The translations under genes were made by a program, and so were the position numbers. Below the pieces are notes generated by a model. The model did not search any database and was not told where the DNA came from. It saw only the letters and a program-made list of their open reading frames with translations. This document shows, in pieces, positions 1 through 10,798 of a DNA stretch of 64,000 nucleotides. Location: the NCBI RefSeq assembly GCF_016808095.1, contig NC_068970.1, positions 52,230,130-52,294,129 on the forward strand, written 5' to 3'. Source of the stretch: Vigna angularis (taxonomy: Eukaryota; Streptophyta; Magnoliopsida; Fabales; Fabaceae). Each line of letters opens with the position of its first letter. Position 1 is the first letter of the stretch.

Positions 1-332
1 CTGTCGCACATAGCAAATGATAAATATTTGTTGATAGGGGGAGCTTTACTCCTTATATAACTTTGTTTTTTATGATGAACAAAAGAATGATTTTATGGTT
101 TCTTGTACAACAAATGATTTATTATTGTTAAATGAATCATGCTTAAAACAAATTAACAATCATATTTCTGGTTGAAATAATCAATTCAACATATGTTTAA
201 CAAGGGCAAATTGTTATATAGTAATCGATTATACATGGTATCTAATCGATTAAAATAGAAAGCATGCCATAAAATGTTTCATGAGTGAGATAATCTATTT
301 AGAATGGAAATTGGATAGACAATTTAGCTAAG

Positions 333-452
333 TGTTGGAAGTCCCACATCGACTAGAGATAAGGCCAAATAATAATATATAATTGAGGTGCAAACCTCAC
401 CTTACAAGCCGGTTTTGTGGGGATGAGTTAGGCATAAACTCACTTTCTAATA
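333..452 (+). repeat. TRIM LTR 1
   Basis: 120 bp, TGTTGG...CTAATA, immediately followed by TGGTATCAGAGCC. Its early part reads AATAATAATATATAATTGAGG in effect, differing from LTR 2 and LTR 3; its last part matches LTR 2. Confidence 0.8.
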
Positions 453-599
453 TGGTATCAGAGCCATGGTTAGAGCCTATCCTAGCGAGTTCTAAGTGGG
501 CATTCTATTCTTCTATTCCACCCGCTATCGGGCCGTTATCGGACCACCCAATTTCTACTATCACACACGAGATGTCTATACCTCGGCGTGAAGGGGGTG

Positions 600-719
600 T
601 GTTGGAAGTCCCACATCGACTAGAGATAAGGCCAAATGATAATATATAAGTGAGGTGCAAACCTCACCTTACAAGCCGGTTTTGTGGGGATGAGTTAGGC
701 ATAAACTCACTTTCTAATA
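600..719 (+). repeat. TRIM LTR 2 (hybrid)
   Basis: 120 bp. The first half carries the GATAATATATAAGTGAGG variant shared with LTR 3. The second half carries the GGCATAAACTCACTTTC variant shared with LTR 1. It therefore looks like a recombinant of two LTRs. Confidence 0.8.
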
Positions 720-866
720 TGGTATCAGAGCCATGGTTAGAGCCTATCCTAGCGAGTTCTAAGTGGGCATTCTATTCTTCTCTTCCACCCGCAATCGGGC
801 CGCTATCGGACCACCCAATTTCTACTATCACGCACGAGATGTCTATACCTCGGCGTGAAGGGGGTG

Positions 867-986
867 TGTTGGAAGTCCCACATCGACTAGAGATAAGGCC
901 AAATGATAATATATAAGTGAGGTGCAAACCTCACCTTACAAGCCGGTTTTGTGGGGTTGAGTTAGGCTTAAAACCCACTACTAACA
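867..986 (+). repeat. TRIM LTR 3
   Basis: 120 bp, ending CTAACA before TGGTATCAGAGCC. The second half differs (GGCTTAAAACCCACTAC), and the internal stretch after it has CATGATTAG where the other two have CATGGTTAG, so it derives from a different element copy. Confidence 0.78.
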
Positions 987-1230
987 TGGTATCAGAGCCA
1001 TGATTAGAGCCTATCCTAGCGAGTTCTAAGTGGGCATGTTAAATCTATTTACTTTATCTATTCCTTTGCATTTATAGTTTGATATGTTATAACAGTCAAA
1101 TAAATCAATAAATGGCTTTATATGATTAAATAATCGATTAGATGCTGAGAACAATCTATTAAAATAGAAGCAAAAACTTAACAGATTACATAAAAATCTT
1201 AATAGATTATAATGCACCGAGATACAAAAA

Positions 1231-1233
<3 letters not shown>

Positions 1234-1319
<86 letters not shown>
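1234..1319. repeat. (AT)n microsatellite
   Basis: An uninterrupted AT run of about 86 bp inside the family A solo LTR. The second copy of this LTR lacks it at the corresponding place. Confidence 0.97.
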
Positions 1320-1322
<3 letters not shown>

Positions 1323-1945
1323 TCTTGAGACTTGTTTCAAAACAATAAATCATTATCATTTTCAAATAATAACGTTTTCACTAAGTTTTAGTTACAGGAG
1401 CGTTCAAGAAGTGATCTTGGAGAATCAAGGCTTCATTGGTTGATTACCCATCAAGATTCTTTCAAGAAAGTGTGCTTAAGCTATTTTGATTTGATCTATA
1501 TTAGAGGAGTGTGAATTGGAGATCTGATTCATCATAAACAATTTTTGATTGTGTACCTGTGCGAGTTTTTGAGAGCTGTGATTGTTCTCGGTTGTGTAAG
1601 AGAATGAGGTTATTCATCTCTTGTATTACTATATTGATTTTGAGTGTGGAGAGGAGTGAATTGAGAGGGGTATCTTTGTCTTTCTGTAAACTTAATCAAT
1701 TATAGTGGAATCCTTTCAACTAAGGAGGACTGGATGTAGGCTTGTGATTAGCCGAACTAGTATAGATTGTTTGTGTTGATCTTTCTATACTCTTTATCTC
1801 TTGTTGTTGATTCATCACTTTTTGTTTATTGATTTCAAGAAAGCCAAAGAACTCATAAAGATTTTGGAAAGATCATTTTAAAAGGCCTAATCCAATTCAC
1901 CCCCTATTGGCTTGAGATATAAGGCATTACTTTTCTTACAATATC

Positions 1946-4098
1946 GTTCTCTTCCAAAGGACTTCTGTAACATTTGACAACTCTTACACTTAATAACTCA
2001 ATTAAATCACAAAATTAAAAATAAAACAAACGAAACTCTTTCTATATTTTTATCAAATAGTTGGTGTGCGACAAGAAATTTAACAGATTATTTACAATTA
2101 TCAATATTAGATTTCATCAACTTCATTCTCATGCATTCATGAACATCTCAATTTTGTATTTAAGTAAAAATCAACTCACCAGTATACTCAAATCCTATCT
2201 CTAGTGACTTGGAGTCTATGATAACTCATCAAATTTCAATTTCTTGAATCCTTAAGAAACAATCATGCATTAAGTTCAAGAGTCTTAAGACTATTAATGA
2301 ATCATGTTATATCCCTATATACAAGTTCTATTAGGTATTCAATTTCAATTCTAGGTTTAAAAGATATTTTCAAACACCTTAAGAACCAACAATCAATCCA
2401 TGAATGATCAAGCCATAGCAAACACTAAGCATAAAATTAAATACTAACTTTGAAATGGAAAAGCATATGTATTAACATTACAAAATACACAAGATTCAAT
2501 TTATTACATTTAATCTCAACAAAATAGGGTTAGCTCTCCATGGTGGAGAACTTAGGATTTATATATTGAAGAGATAAGGAAGAAATTGAAACCAAAGAGA
2601 TATGCACACCCTTCCTCAAGATTCTTTGCCTCTACTTCATGCTTCAATCACGTTTCCTTTTCACATTTTCATCTTCAATTTGTGACTCATCTTCCTCTTC
2701 AACCCAAAAAAGGCAAAATCACCATTGATGAAGATTGAAGCCCAGTAAGAGGGGAAGGGAGAGCTTCCCAACACCCTAAATAGTCTCTAAGGGCCACTTC
2801 TAGTCGCTCTAAGTGAAGAATGGAGTATGGGAGGAGAGAATCCCTAAAAATATCTTGAAAACATGATTAAATACCCACTTTTGCGTGTCAGGACCTAAAA
2901 ATCAATGATCTTTGACTTGTAACTCGCTAGGCGAGTAATATTTTCGTCCAACGACTCAAAGGTTTGGGTTGTCATTTTCGCCTAGTGAGCAACCAGCTTG
3001 GTCAGCGAGTCAACCTGGTGCCTAATTGTGACTGTTTTTTTTTTGTCGTCCGGGGTTCATGGCAATATAACCCTATAGGTAATTCTTTTCTTCAAGTTTG
3101 CAGTGCTGGATGCGATTCTAGTACCCTTGGAGTGGGTATTTGTCTAAAAATCATTCTTTCTTGTCCAATTATGCTTTCTTAAGTTTTAATTTGTTTTCTT
3201 CTATCGAAATTTCTTCCTATTGCCTTATTTTACACATTCAAAATAGAGATTAAAGGTAAAAAAACATAAAATAACTAAAATACAAAAAAAAAATGTAAAA
3301 CAAGATAAAGTTGAAGATTAAACAAGATAGAAGTTGATTTTATTAATTAATTTATACAAACACACAGTAGATAAAAATAGATGATATCACATTGATCAAA
3401 TTTGGGTGAAATTTCATTATTAGAATTGTTGTTTTATTGTATATTATTTAGTGAAGGAATTTTTTGGTTTGGTGGTTACTGGTTTTTTACGTGGATCAGG
3501 TTACCTCATTCATAAATAATTAACCAGTAAGTCTCAAATACATATGTTGTGCATATTGGTGTGGTGGTTTGGTTAGTTCATGACTGAGATGTATTTACTT
3601 ATAATGAGGCATTAAGTCATTTGGGGTTAAGTCAAAATCGAATGTAAAGTTTATGCTTTAACAAACTACATTCATAATTTATGTTTTTAGAGAATGTAAA
3701 TTGTGACACTTAAAAAGTAGTTAAGTATAAGAGGTTAGCATTTATAAATGGTCATTAATTAAAATTAAAATTAAAATTAAATTTTATTTAAAATAATCAC
3801 TCTAAATTATTTTAACTTAATTTCTACCAATCACATTTTTTCTAAACCTAATTTCATCAATTAAAACTTTTTTATTTTAAATAATAATTCATATTTTATT
3901 TTAATATAGTTTAAACTAATTAACCTTTATTTTAAATTAATTTTAACAACAAAAATAAAATTATATTCTTAAAATTTTATAATTAAAATAATTTTTTATA
4001 TATCATACCCATTATACTTACACACTTTTACAAAATTTTCTATATTTTCTATTTTGAACTCTTTTATCTCCTAATCCAAATAAATTTACTTTTTACTT
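1946..4098. other. Intergenic, no gene; probable unclassified repeat at 2520-3180
   Basis: No coding frame of weight. The stretch from about 2520 (GCTCTCCATGGTGGAGAAC, an inverted repeat) to about 3180 has higher GC and contains AACTCGCTAGGCGAG-type palindromes at 2921 onwards, resembling the palindrome-rich middle of gypsy LTRs elsewhere in the window. No termini could be defined. 3700-4090 is AT-rich with short direct repeats of AAAATTA. Confidence 0.4.
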
Positions 4099-4103
4099 TC
4101 TTT

Positions 4104-6657
4104 TGTAAGGGTCTGAAAATATATGGCAGTTGGGCCTTATGTTGAAGCAGTCAGGCTCATAACACTAAGGGCACTAAGACCTTAGGAAGGACTTTTCATA
4201 TATGAGTTCATTATCTCAGCTTCCCATTCTCTCTCTAAAAAGCTTGTTCCTCCATTTCTCTTTGCCTTCTCTCTACCATTCCCTCACGTTTAGTGGTTGC
4301 ATGTTGGATTAGGTGGTGCCCAAGTGACCGCGGCGTAGAGACCTTCGTAACCGTCCGAATAAATTTTCATTCTTCAGCGGGTAAGTAGCTCTTCACTGTT
4401 CTCTGCTGTTTGGGACCTAGGGCAAGTTGCATGTGCCTAGTGTACCCTCCTTTATTTTTCCTTCGTTCATTCTAGCTCTAAGAGCTGTTCTTAATCACCG
4501 CATTTCGGGTTGTAGGGTGCTGTCTAGATTATTCGTGTGTGGGGTACTGGAGCTGCGGGTCTTTGAGCTGAGCAAAGAAGTTTCAAGGTAAGGGGAGCTA
4601 GGTTTTCTTAAAGTTTATTATTATGAAATGTGCAAATGTGTTGATCTCTGTGTGACTATGTTGTTTGGGTTGAAATTGTGTTTTTGAGATTTGTTGTATG
4701 AATTGTATGCTGGAAATTTGTGACTGTGGATTTGGTTGGGCTGAGGTGATATTTGAGATTGATATGTTTGATGTATGTATTCTGTTGGAGGAGTGATCAA
4801 GTGGAAGGTAAGGAAAGTATGCACTATTTTGAGTAAACTGGTAGTGTTTTGGGGTCACTTGAGAGGAAGTGAGGTAGTGATTTTGGGAAGTAGGGGCTCT
4901 GGGCACATTTAGGCTGTTGGAACATCTTAGGCAAGTCATTTGTGACTTGTTAGGATCATAAAACTTGACTAGAACATGTTAGAAGTGGTAAAATCGAAAT
5001 TGGGTCCTTAAGTTGTGGAAATTGATGTTTCAAAAGACAAAACTTGATCTTAATCACTTTAGAATGGTAGTAGGAATGTTCAGAATCATTTAGATGAGTT
5101 TAATTAAGTATAAAACAAGAATTAAGGGTGTTAGAAGTTAGTAAAAATAGTTAGGAATTGTTGTGTTAGGTGTTGTTCATAATTCTGCATAAATTCTGCA
5201 GAATTATGCAGTTTCGCGGCTGATAACCGTTCGGCCATATGCTGTTGAGCGTTCGGTCGTAATGGCGTTTGGCCTTGGTGCTCGGTCTCAAGTGAAGTTC
5301 GACCTTAGTGCTCGATCTTGTTGGAGTTCGGCCTTAGTGCTCGGTCTTGTTGGCGTTCGGCCTTAATGCTCGGCCTTGTTAGCGTTCGGTCTTGGTGCTC
5401 GGTCTTAAGTAGAGTTCAGTGTTAGCACTCGGTCTTAGGTAGCGTTCAGTCTTGATAGTGCTCGGTCTTAGTTAGCGTTCGGTCTATGGTAGCGTTCGGT
5501 CTTAGTGGATGGTCCCTTAAGTAGCGTACGGTCTCAGTGGATGGTCTCTTAAGTGGCGTTCGGTCTCAGGTAGCGTTCGGTCTCTTAGGTAGCGTTCGGT
5601 CTCTCTTAGTGAGCGATCCTGAATAATGTTCGGCCACTTCTTCAGTCTTACCATGTATGGACCGTTCGGTCCTGTCCTTTGGGAAGTGAGATGTCGTTCG
5701 GTCTCCCCTATTCACAGGGTGTTCGGTCTTGCCCTTTAGGTGTTGATGTTTTATGTTCGGCCTTTATTCCTATTTATTCTAGTATGCTATTTTACTTAAT
5801 TGTTCCAGTTTCTTTAAAGGTTTATGTGTGCATTAATATGTTGGTGTTAAAGTGGAAAGTATTAGTATTGGACGTAATTCCATGATCCTCAAGGGGGAAA
5901 CATGGTGGTGCCCTTTCAGTGTGTTTAGAATGATTTGCACGGTAACTCAATCTTGGGGGTTTTCCTGACGCTCCAATGGTCTTTCATTCTCAAGTAGAGA
6001 GGATTGATCCATGTGGTGAGGAGTAGCAGGAGGTCCTAGTCTTGGGTGCTTCCAGTATGGCCCAAGGTGAGTGATAACGGACTAACCTCGTGAGTGTGGT
6101 AGGGTGAAACCCCTTGGAAATGGCTTTGCAAAGCAGTAGAAGCCACCACGAGTGCATAACCCGCCATAGCTCGACAATCATTCTAAGTCCGGATGAGTCA
6201 AGTTTAAGTGCAACAAGTCATGTTTGTATAGTATAGTATATCCGTCTTTAGTTGCATGTTGCCTATGACTGTTATAACATGATTTTTATATCTAGCTCAC
6301 CCTTGCTTGTGTGTTTGTGTTTGCTTGGGTATGCTTTCTTTTGCAATGATCATCCACTTGGATGTGAGCAGAGGTGGATGAGGTGCCTCTGAAGCAGACT
6401 TTGGAGGAAGACGATGTTGCTGCTTAGTCTCCTTAGGATTCTCTTAGTATTTCTTGTATTTTGAATTACTATTTAGTACTTGAGAATTTTCCGGTGATTC
6501 CTATCCTTTTGAAATACTCTATTTGCATTTAAGTTTTAAATTATGTCTCATTTTGGAATGACCGTAAGCTTAACTACTTTATTTACAGTCTACTCTAACA
6601 ATTCTCTTTTATTTAAATGTGGACTTACTATGTTATATGCTTATCTGGGATGTTACA
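4104..6657 (+). mobile_element. Gypsy (Tekay-like) solo LTR
   Basis: Begins TGTAAGGGTCTGAAAATAT and ends GGGATGTTACA, the same end as the intact gypsy element at 49572-58573. The flanks TCTTT (4099-4103) and TTTTT (6658-6662) are a possible TSD with one mismatch. A block near 5940-6200 (TTTCATTCTCAAGTAGAGAG, GGCTTTGCAAAGC, GCTCGACAATCATTC) recurs in reverse at 19250-19480 in the LTR at 18832-21288, so the two belong to one subfamily. There is no internal domain. It contains an array of GTTCGGTC-type repeats (5205-5770). Confidence 0.72.
5205..5770 (+). repeat. Imperfect tandem array of GCGTTCGGTCTTAGTG-type units
   Basis: More than 20 occurrences of (G/C)(T/C)TCGG(T/C)C in about 560 bp, with alternating GTTCGG and CTCGG phrases roughly every 20-30 bp. 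It occupies the mid-LTR position where other LTRs of this family carry different palindromic or tandem modules. Confidence 0.85.
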
Positions 6658-9600
6658 TTTTTTCCTCTTAAATTTATTCCATTGTTTTACTCTCTCAAAT
6701 CCATTATCAATCCAAACAAAGTATTCTTTTCTCGTAAATTTGTTCCTTTTTACTCCCTCAAATCTATCATCATATCCAAACATAGTATAGATTGGGTTCA
6801 AATTTTGAACTTTTTATACATGCATTTAAATTTTAAGCATGTCAAATAACCATAGCCAGTTGATGTCACTGTTAATTACTTTTGATATGACATATAAATA
6901 AGTGTTATTAATTCTTTTTGTATGTCAGATAAAATGATACACGTGTAATGAGTGAAAACTATAATAATTTATGATGAACAACACATATAGGTGGTAGTTA
7001 AATAATTTATATTACTGTCATTTTAGCTAAAAGAACAAATAGAAAGAACCCTTTTTCTATTATTTTTCTTTGATGATTTACTTGGGCTATTTTGGCATAT
7101 GCGTGAAGCAAGCATGATGTCCAACCACTAAAAGTTGAGAAATAGTGAGTCGATTGGAAGAACAGCAAGTGGAGTAATGCGATTGAGACCCCTATTCCCT
7201 TTTACTATCTTCACCAATTACTTTGCTTTGATGAGCATGACTGCAAGAAAACGATGGTCCTCTGCATAACCCTATAAGGTCAATATACTTAATTATTAGC
7301 TATATCTTACCTCAACTTTGCACACCATCTCATGATTCACAAAACTGGAAACCTATTTGCACAAAAAATTTTCTTGTTAAAGATATTACAGAAACAAAAA
7401 TGGTGTATATGATCTGTGAAGGGTTTCTATTTAGTTTAATAAACTAAACAGAAATTCTAAATAGGCCTGTGCTTGTTGTAGTTAAAATGTAATTTAGAAT
7501 TATATTTGCAGATTCATTTGTATTTTAGTAATAATATATTGAATTGTATTTTAATGATAATATAGAATAATTTATTTGAAATAAAAGATGAAAACTAGTT
7601 TATATTATTTTTTTTTATAAAAGATATGAGTTTAGAAACTAGTTTTAGTCATCTTACAGTCAAATTAAATTAACTTAAATTTAGACATTAACTTATGGAT
7701 CTCCCTTAAACAAACCCTTCATATATAAACTGAGTTGGTGCATAATCAAATGCAAATGCATGTATAGAAAACAAAAATCTAAAAAATAGACCTCTTACCA
7801 AACATCAGTTTCAAGTTATGATAGCCTTACATTTAGTTGGAGAATGGGAGTTGTGAAGGGATAAATATGGGACAGACCATTCAAGATATACATCAAACAT
7901 CACAAATAATAAAAGGTCACTAGTACATTAAAAACTGTTTATGTTCTATATTGGTTTTTAGAATCGATATAAATAATATCCACATGAAAACTTTTTACTT
8001 TTTATGTCGATTCTGAATCTATCATAAAAATTTCACATTCTATATCAATTTTGAATGTATCATAAAAAAATCCATATAAAATTATAAAAGTATGTAATAA
8101 AAATCACTCTTTACACTGTTTCTAGCCACAACTTGCATAAAAAGTAATATTCTCTTTTATCACAACATTATTTTATTTCCAATTACTCACATAATAAAAC
8201 CTGCACATACTATTTACCATACCAAATCAGAATTGCAAGAGAGATTTTCAGATCAATCCTAATAATATATATATATATATATATATATATGCCTAAACAT
8301 TTATATATAAAAATAGAATCTTGAAGAGAGAGATAAAACTATGATCGTCTCTTGAGTTGAACTGTAGGCTTCTTACCTTTTGAGAACCCTATTCTCTATT
8401 GTTCTGTATCTCTCTATTCTTGGTATTTTTGTTATCTTTTTCTTTTTGGATTCCTCCTGTGGACACCCTCCTTTGTTCAATCCATTAAAACTTTAATGTG
8501 TCTATCACAGGGATAAAAATATTGATTTATTTTTAAAATTTTAATGATGGAATAATTATTAAATGATAATAAAAATATTGGAATTTAAGAATACACCATG
8601 ATCAATATTCCTTTCAAGTTTTTTCTTTTTAATGTGAGTAAGTATACTTTAAAAGATAAAAAATAAATAATTTTAAAAATGTATTTACGAATAAATATTA
8701 AAACAAACTTCTTTTAATAATGTTGATATAGACTCAATATTTTGTAGATAGTCTAAACTGGAAGTGCTTGATGCACCTAGTGTTCTGTGTATCTTGTAAT
8801 GCCAACTAGTGTTTGAAGATATAGACTCAACAAATTGATTTTTTATCTAGTAAATATTGATGCGCATATTGAATATGATGAAGCATTGTTATGTTAATTG
8901 ACTAAGATGCTTAATCATTTTAAAGCAAGCTTGTCGTATAGAGGAGAAATGTTTTCTCTTGAAAAAGTTCAGTTGTTTTTAATTTAGACAAACAAAACGA
9001 AAAGTTTGGATTGAAGCCCTATAGAAGAGAGATGGACTAATAATAAGTGAAAAACCGCAGCTACTTCCTGCATCCTTTTTTTCTTCCAAATCTGAAAATA
9101 TATTCCAAAACATTAATTCCTAAAAATAAAAAACATATTCCGAAATATGTTTACATGAAAAAAGGGAGTTCTAAGATATATTAATGGTAACGTTTCTTTT
9201 TGACACTTTATGCATGTTTAATGGCATCTCTGATAAGAAAAAAAAAACATGAATTAAATCTGTTCAGTAGTTAAAGTCAAACCTATCCTTAATGAAGTCA
9301 TTCATCGAATCAGGAACAAACAAATTACTCACCATATTGCATGTCTTACTATTTTCCGCAACCATTCTTTAACTTTAAAGCTGGTCAGAAATTTTCTTCA
9401 CTATTGCTCTTAGTCTGTTTATGGGTTATACTTTGATCATACGTCATACCACTTCGCTATATCAAACATGCATAGTAAATTTTTTTCATTTCATGGAGGT
9501 TGTGTCCCCAAACTACCTGAAATGCTACTTAGAAGTTAAATCTGGTAGCTGGAAGCTGTTAGATTAAATTATTATATCATAAATGTTTGATATAAAAATT

Positions 9601-10480
9601 AATAAATATAAAATGACAGAATTAAACATGTTAATTCAAACTTGTGTTTTTTATTCACAAATCAAATCCTTAAATTATTTATTTTGCTTTTTAGATTTTT
9701 TATTATCTATTATACTATTCAACTTTATTTTAAAAAATCCAATCGAATTTAAAATATAATAAAACTTCGTACTTTTAAATAGAAATCGTACTTTCATTAT
9801 ATTAATCAATATAGTAGTTAAAAAGTATATATAAAAAACTATCATCTATCAATATCTTGAAGTTTATATTGTAGACAATCTAATGATTAAAATAAATAAT
9901 GTAATATATAAAAAAAAGTAATTTATTATATATCCTTATATAGTCAAAAGTAAAACTAAAAAAGTTATCTCACAGAAAAAACAACAGAAGAAGTAAATTA
10001 AAGAAAACCACAAGCTAATAAAAAAAAACCCTAGTATACCAAAGATTGATAACAAGATCACACAAGTTTTTCAGCCAGAAAAAAAAAGAAAAAGTAAATT
10101 AACTGAAAAGTCTTACCAAACATAGCCGACACCTTTAATGATCAAAATCCAAATAAACTGATTTGCGAGTCAATAATAATGCTGCAAAAAATTATCCAAT
10201 CAAACATGAATCTATTTCTGTTAACCTCATTTATTGCCATGGTTTCCTCCATTTTCAGATGGGAATGTTGCATTGTCTTGAATAGATATTACAATGAGAA
10301 CAAAAATAATGTCTTCAGTAAGGAGAAAAAGAGCACAGATAAGTATATAGACTTCCGCCACGATCCTCTGAATTTATAAACTGTCTTTAATCGATGCTCA
10401 TATTTGTTGTGACTTGGTCGATAGTTTCATTATTTATCTCAGTGGGTCCAGCTAGTATATCATTAAGCCAAGTATTGCAA
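6658..10480. other. Gene-free AT-rich region downstream of the AFB gene
   Basis: No convincing coding sequence on either strand. A CACTAGTAC end at 7918, followed by repeated subterminal phrases such as TATGTCGATTCTGAAT and its variants to about 8060, suggests one terminus of a CACTA-type transposon; I could not find the partner terminus. A short (AT)n run lies at 8263-8290. Sequence near 7070-7270 is less AT-rich and could be a decayed exon or old promoter, but nothing recognisable emerges. Confidence 0.5.
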
Positions 10481-10661
10481 TTATAGGGTGTCAAAAGAAG
10501 CTGGATTTATGATATACCAAGAGAAAAATCAAGCATTGGAAACATGATTGAAGTTTGTTTGAATCATGCACAGTCCCTTTTTTCCTCCCACCTTCCATAT
10601 TGTTGAGTCTCGAATAACAAACAGTAGAGGTTTTGCCATCTGCGATGGAGGCAACCAAAGG

Positions 10662-10756
10662 CTGCACATCAAAACGAGTAAACATAAATATTAGTAGAAA
10701 ATACAAACTTCAAAAGGACTGAATCACAGAAGCATGTGTGATAGAGAGAGTGTTAC
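10662..10756 (-). other. Candidate 3'-UTR intron of the AFB gene
   Basis: On the minus strand CCTTG|GTAACA (donor at 10756) and a pyrimidine-containing stretch ending GTGCAG (acceptor at 10662) would remove 95 bp. The donor would lie about 42 nt past the stop codon. Proposed only from splice-site appearance. Confidence 0.35.
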
Positions 10757-10798
10757 CAAGGACATTTTGAGCTTCAAAGTAGGAGTGGAGATGGCATT

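Larger units (their letters stand above)
333..1038 (+). mobile_element. Tandem TRIM array (three LTRs, two full internal domains, one partial)
   Basis: A 267-bp unit is repeated: 333-599, 600-866 and a partial third, 867-1038. Each unit has a 120-bp terminal repeat beginning TGTTGGAAGTCCCACATCGA, a tRNA-Met-type primer binding site TGGTATCAGAGCC (453, 720, 987), a short non-coding internal stretch, and a purine tract GAAGGGGGTG just before the next repeat. This is the structure of a terminal-repeat retrotransposon in miniature (TRIM). The 88-codon open frames that span each unit are by-products of the repeat. The third internal domain stops after about 52 bp. The array sits inside a solo LTR at a CTAAG|TGT site, judged by comparison with the uninterrupted copy near 32138. 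Confidence 0.82.
29..1940 (+). mobile_element. Solo LTR, family A (copy 1), split by a TRIM array
   Basis: Starts TGTTGATAGGGGGAGC and ends TTTCTTACA, flanked by ATATT (24-28) and ATATC (1941-1945), a 5-bp target-site duplication with one mismatch. A second copy lies at 31736-33018 and shares the start, the paired AATCGATTA motifs, the text around TTGAGACTTG/CTTGAGACCTG, and the end near TTGAGATATAAGGC. No internal retrotransposon sequence adjoins it, so it is read as a solo LTR left by LTR-LTR recombination. It was later interrupted by the TRIM array (333-1038) and contains an (AT)n tract (1234-1319). Without these it is about the length of copy 2. The superfamily is not determined; a copia origin is possible. 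Confidence 0.68.

Noticed and set aside
383..916. Two identical-looking 88-codon frames, possibly a duplicated small gene
   Set aside because: They run straight through TRIM LTR, primer site and internal sequence; their identity reflects the repeat, not coding conservation.
333..1038. Cassandra-type TRIM (with 5S rRNA promoter)
   Set aside because: No 5S-like internal promoter sequence was seen in the LTRs.
9006..9025. TTTGGATTGAAG, the first 12 bases of miR159
   Set aside because: The following bases differ and no complementary arm was seen within about 250 bp, so there is no precursor hairpin.
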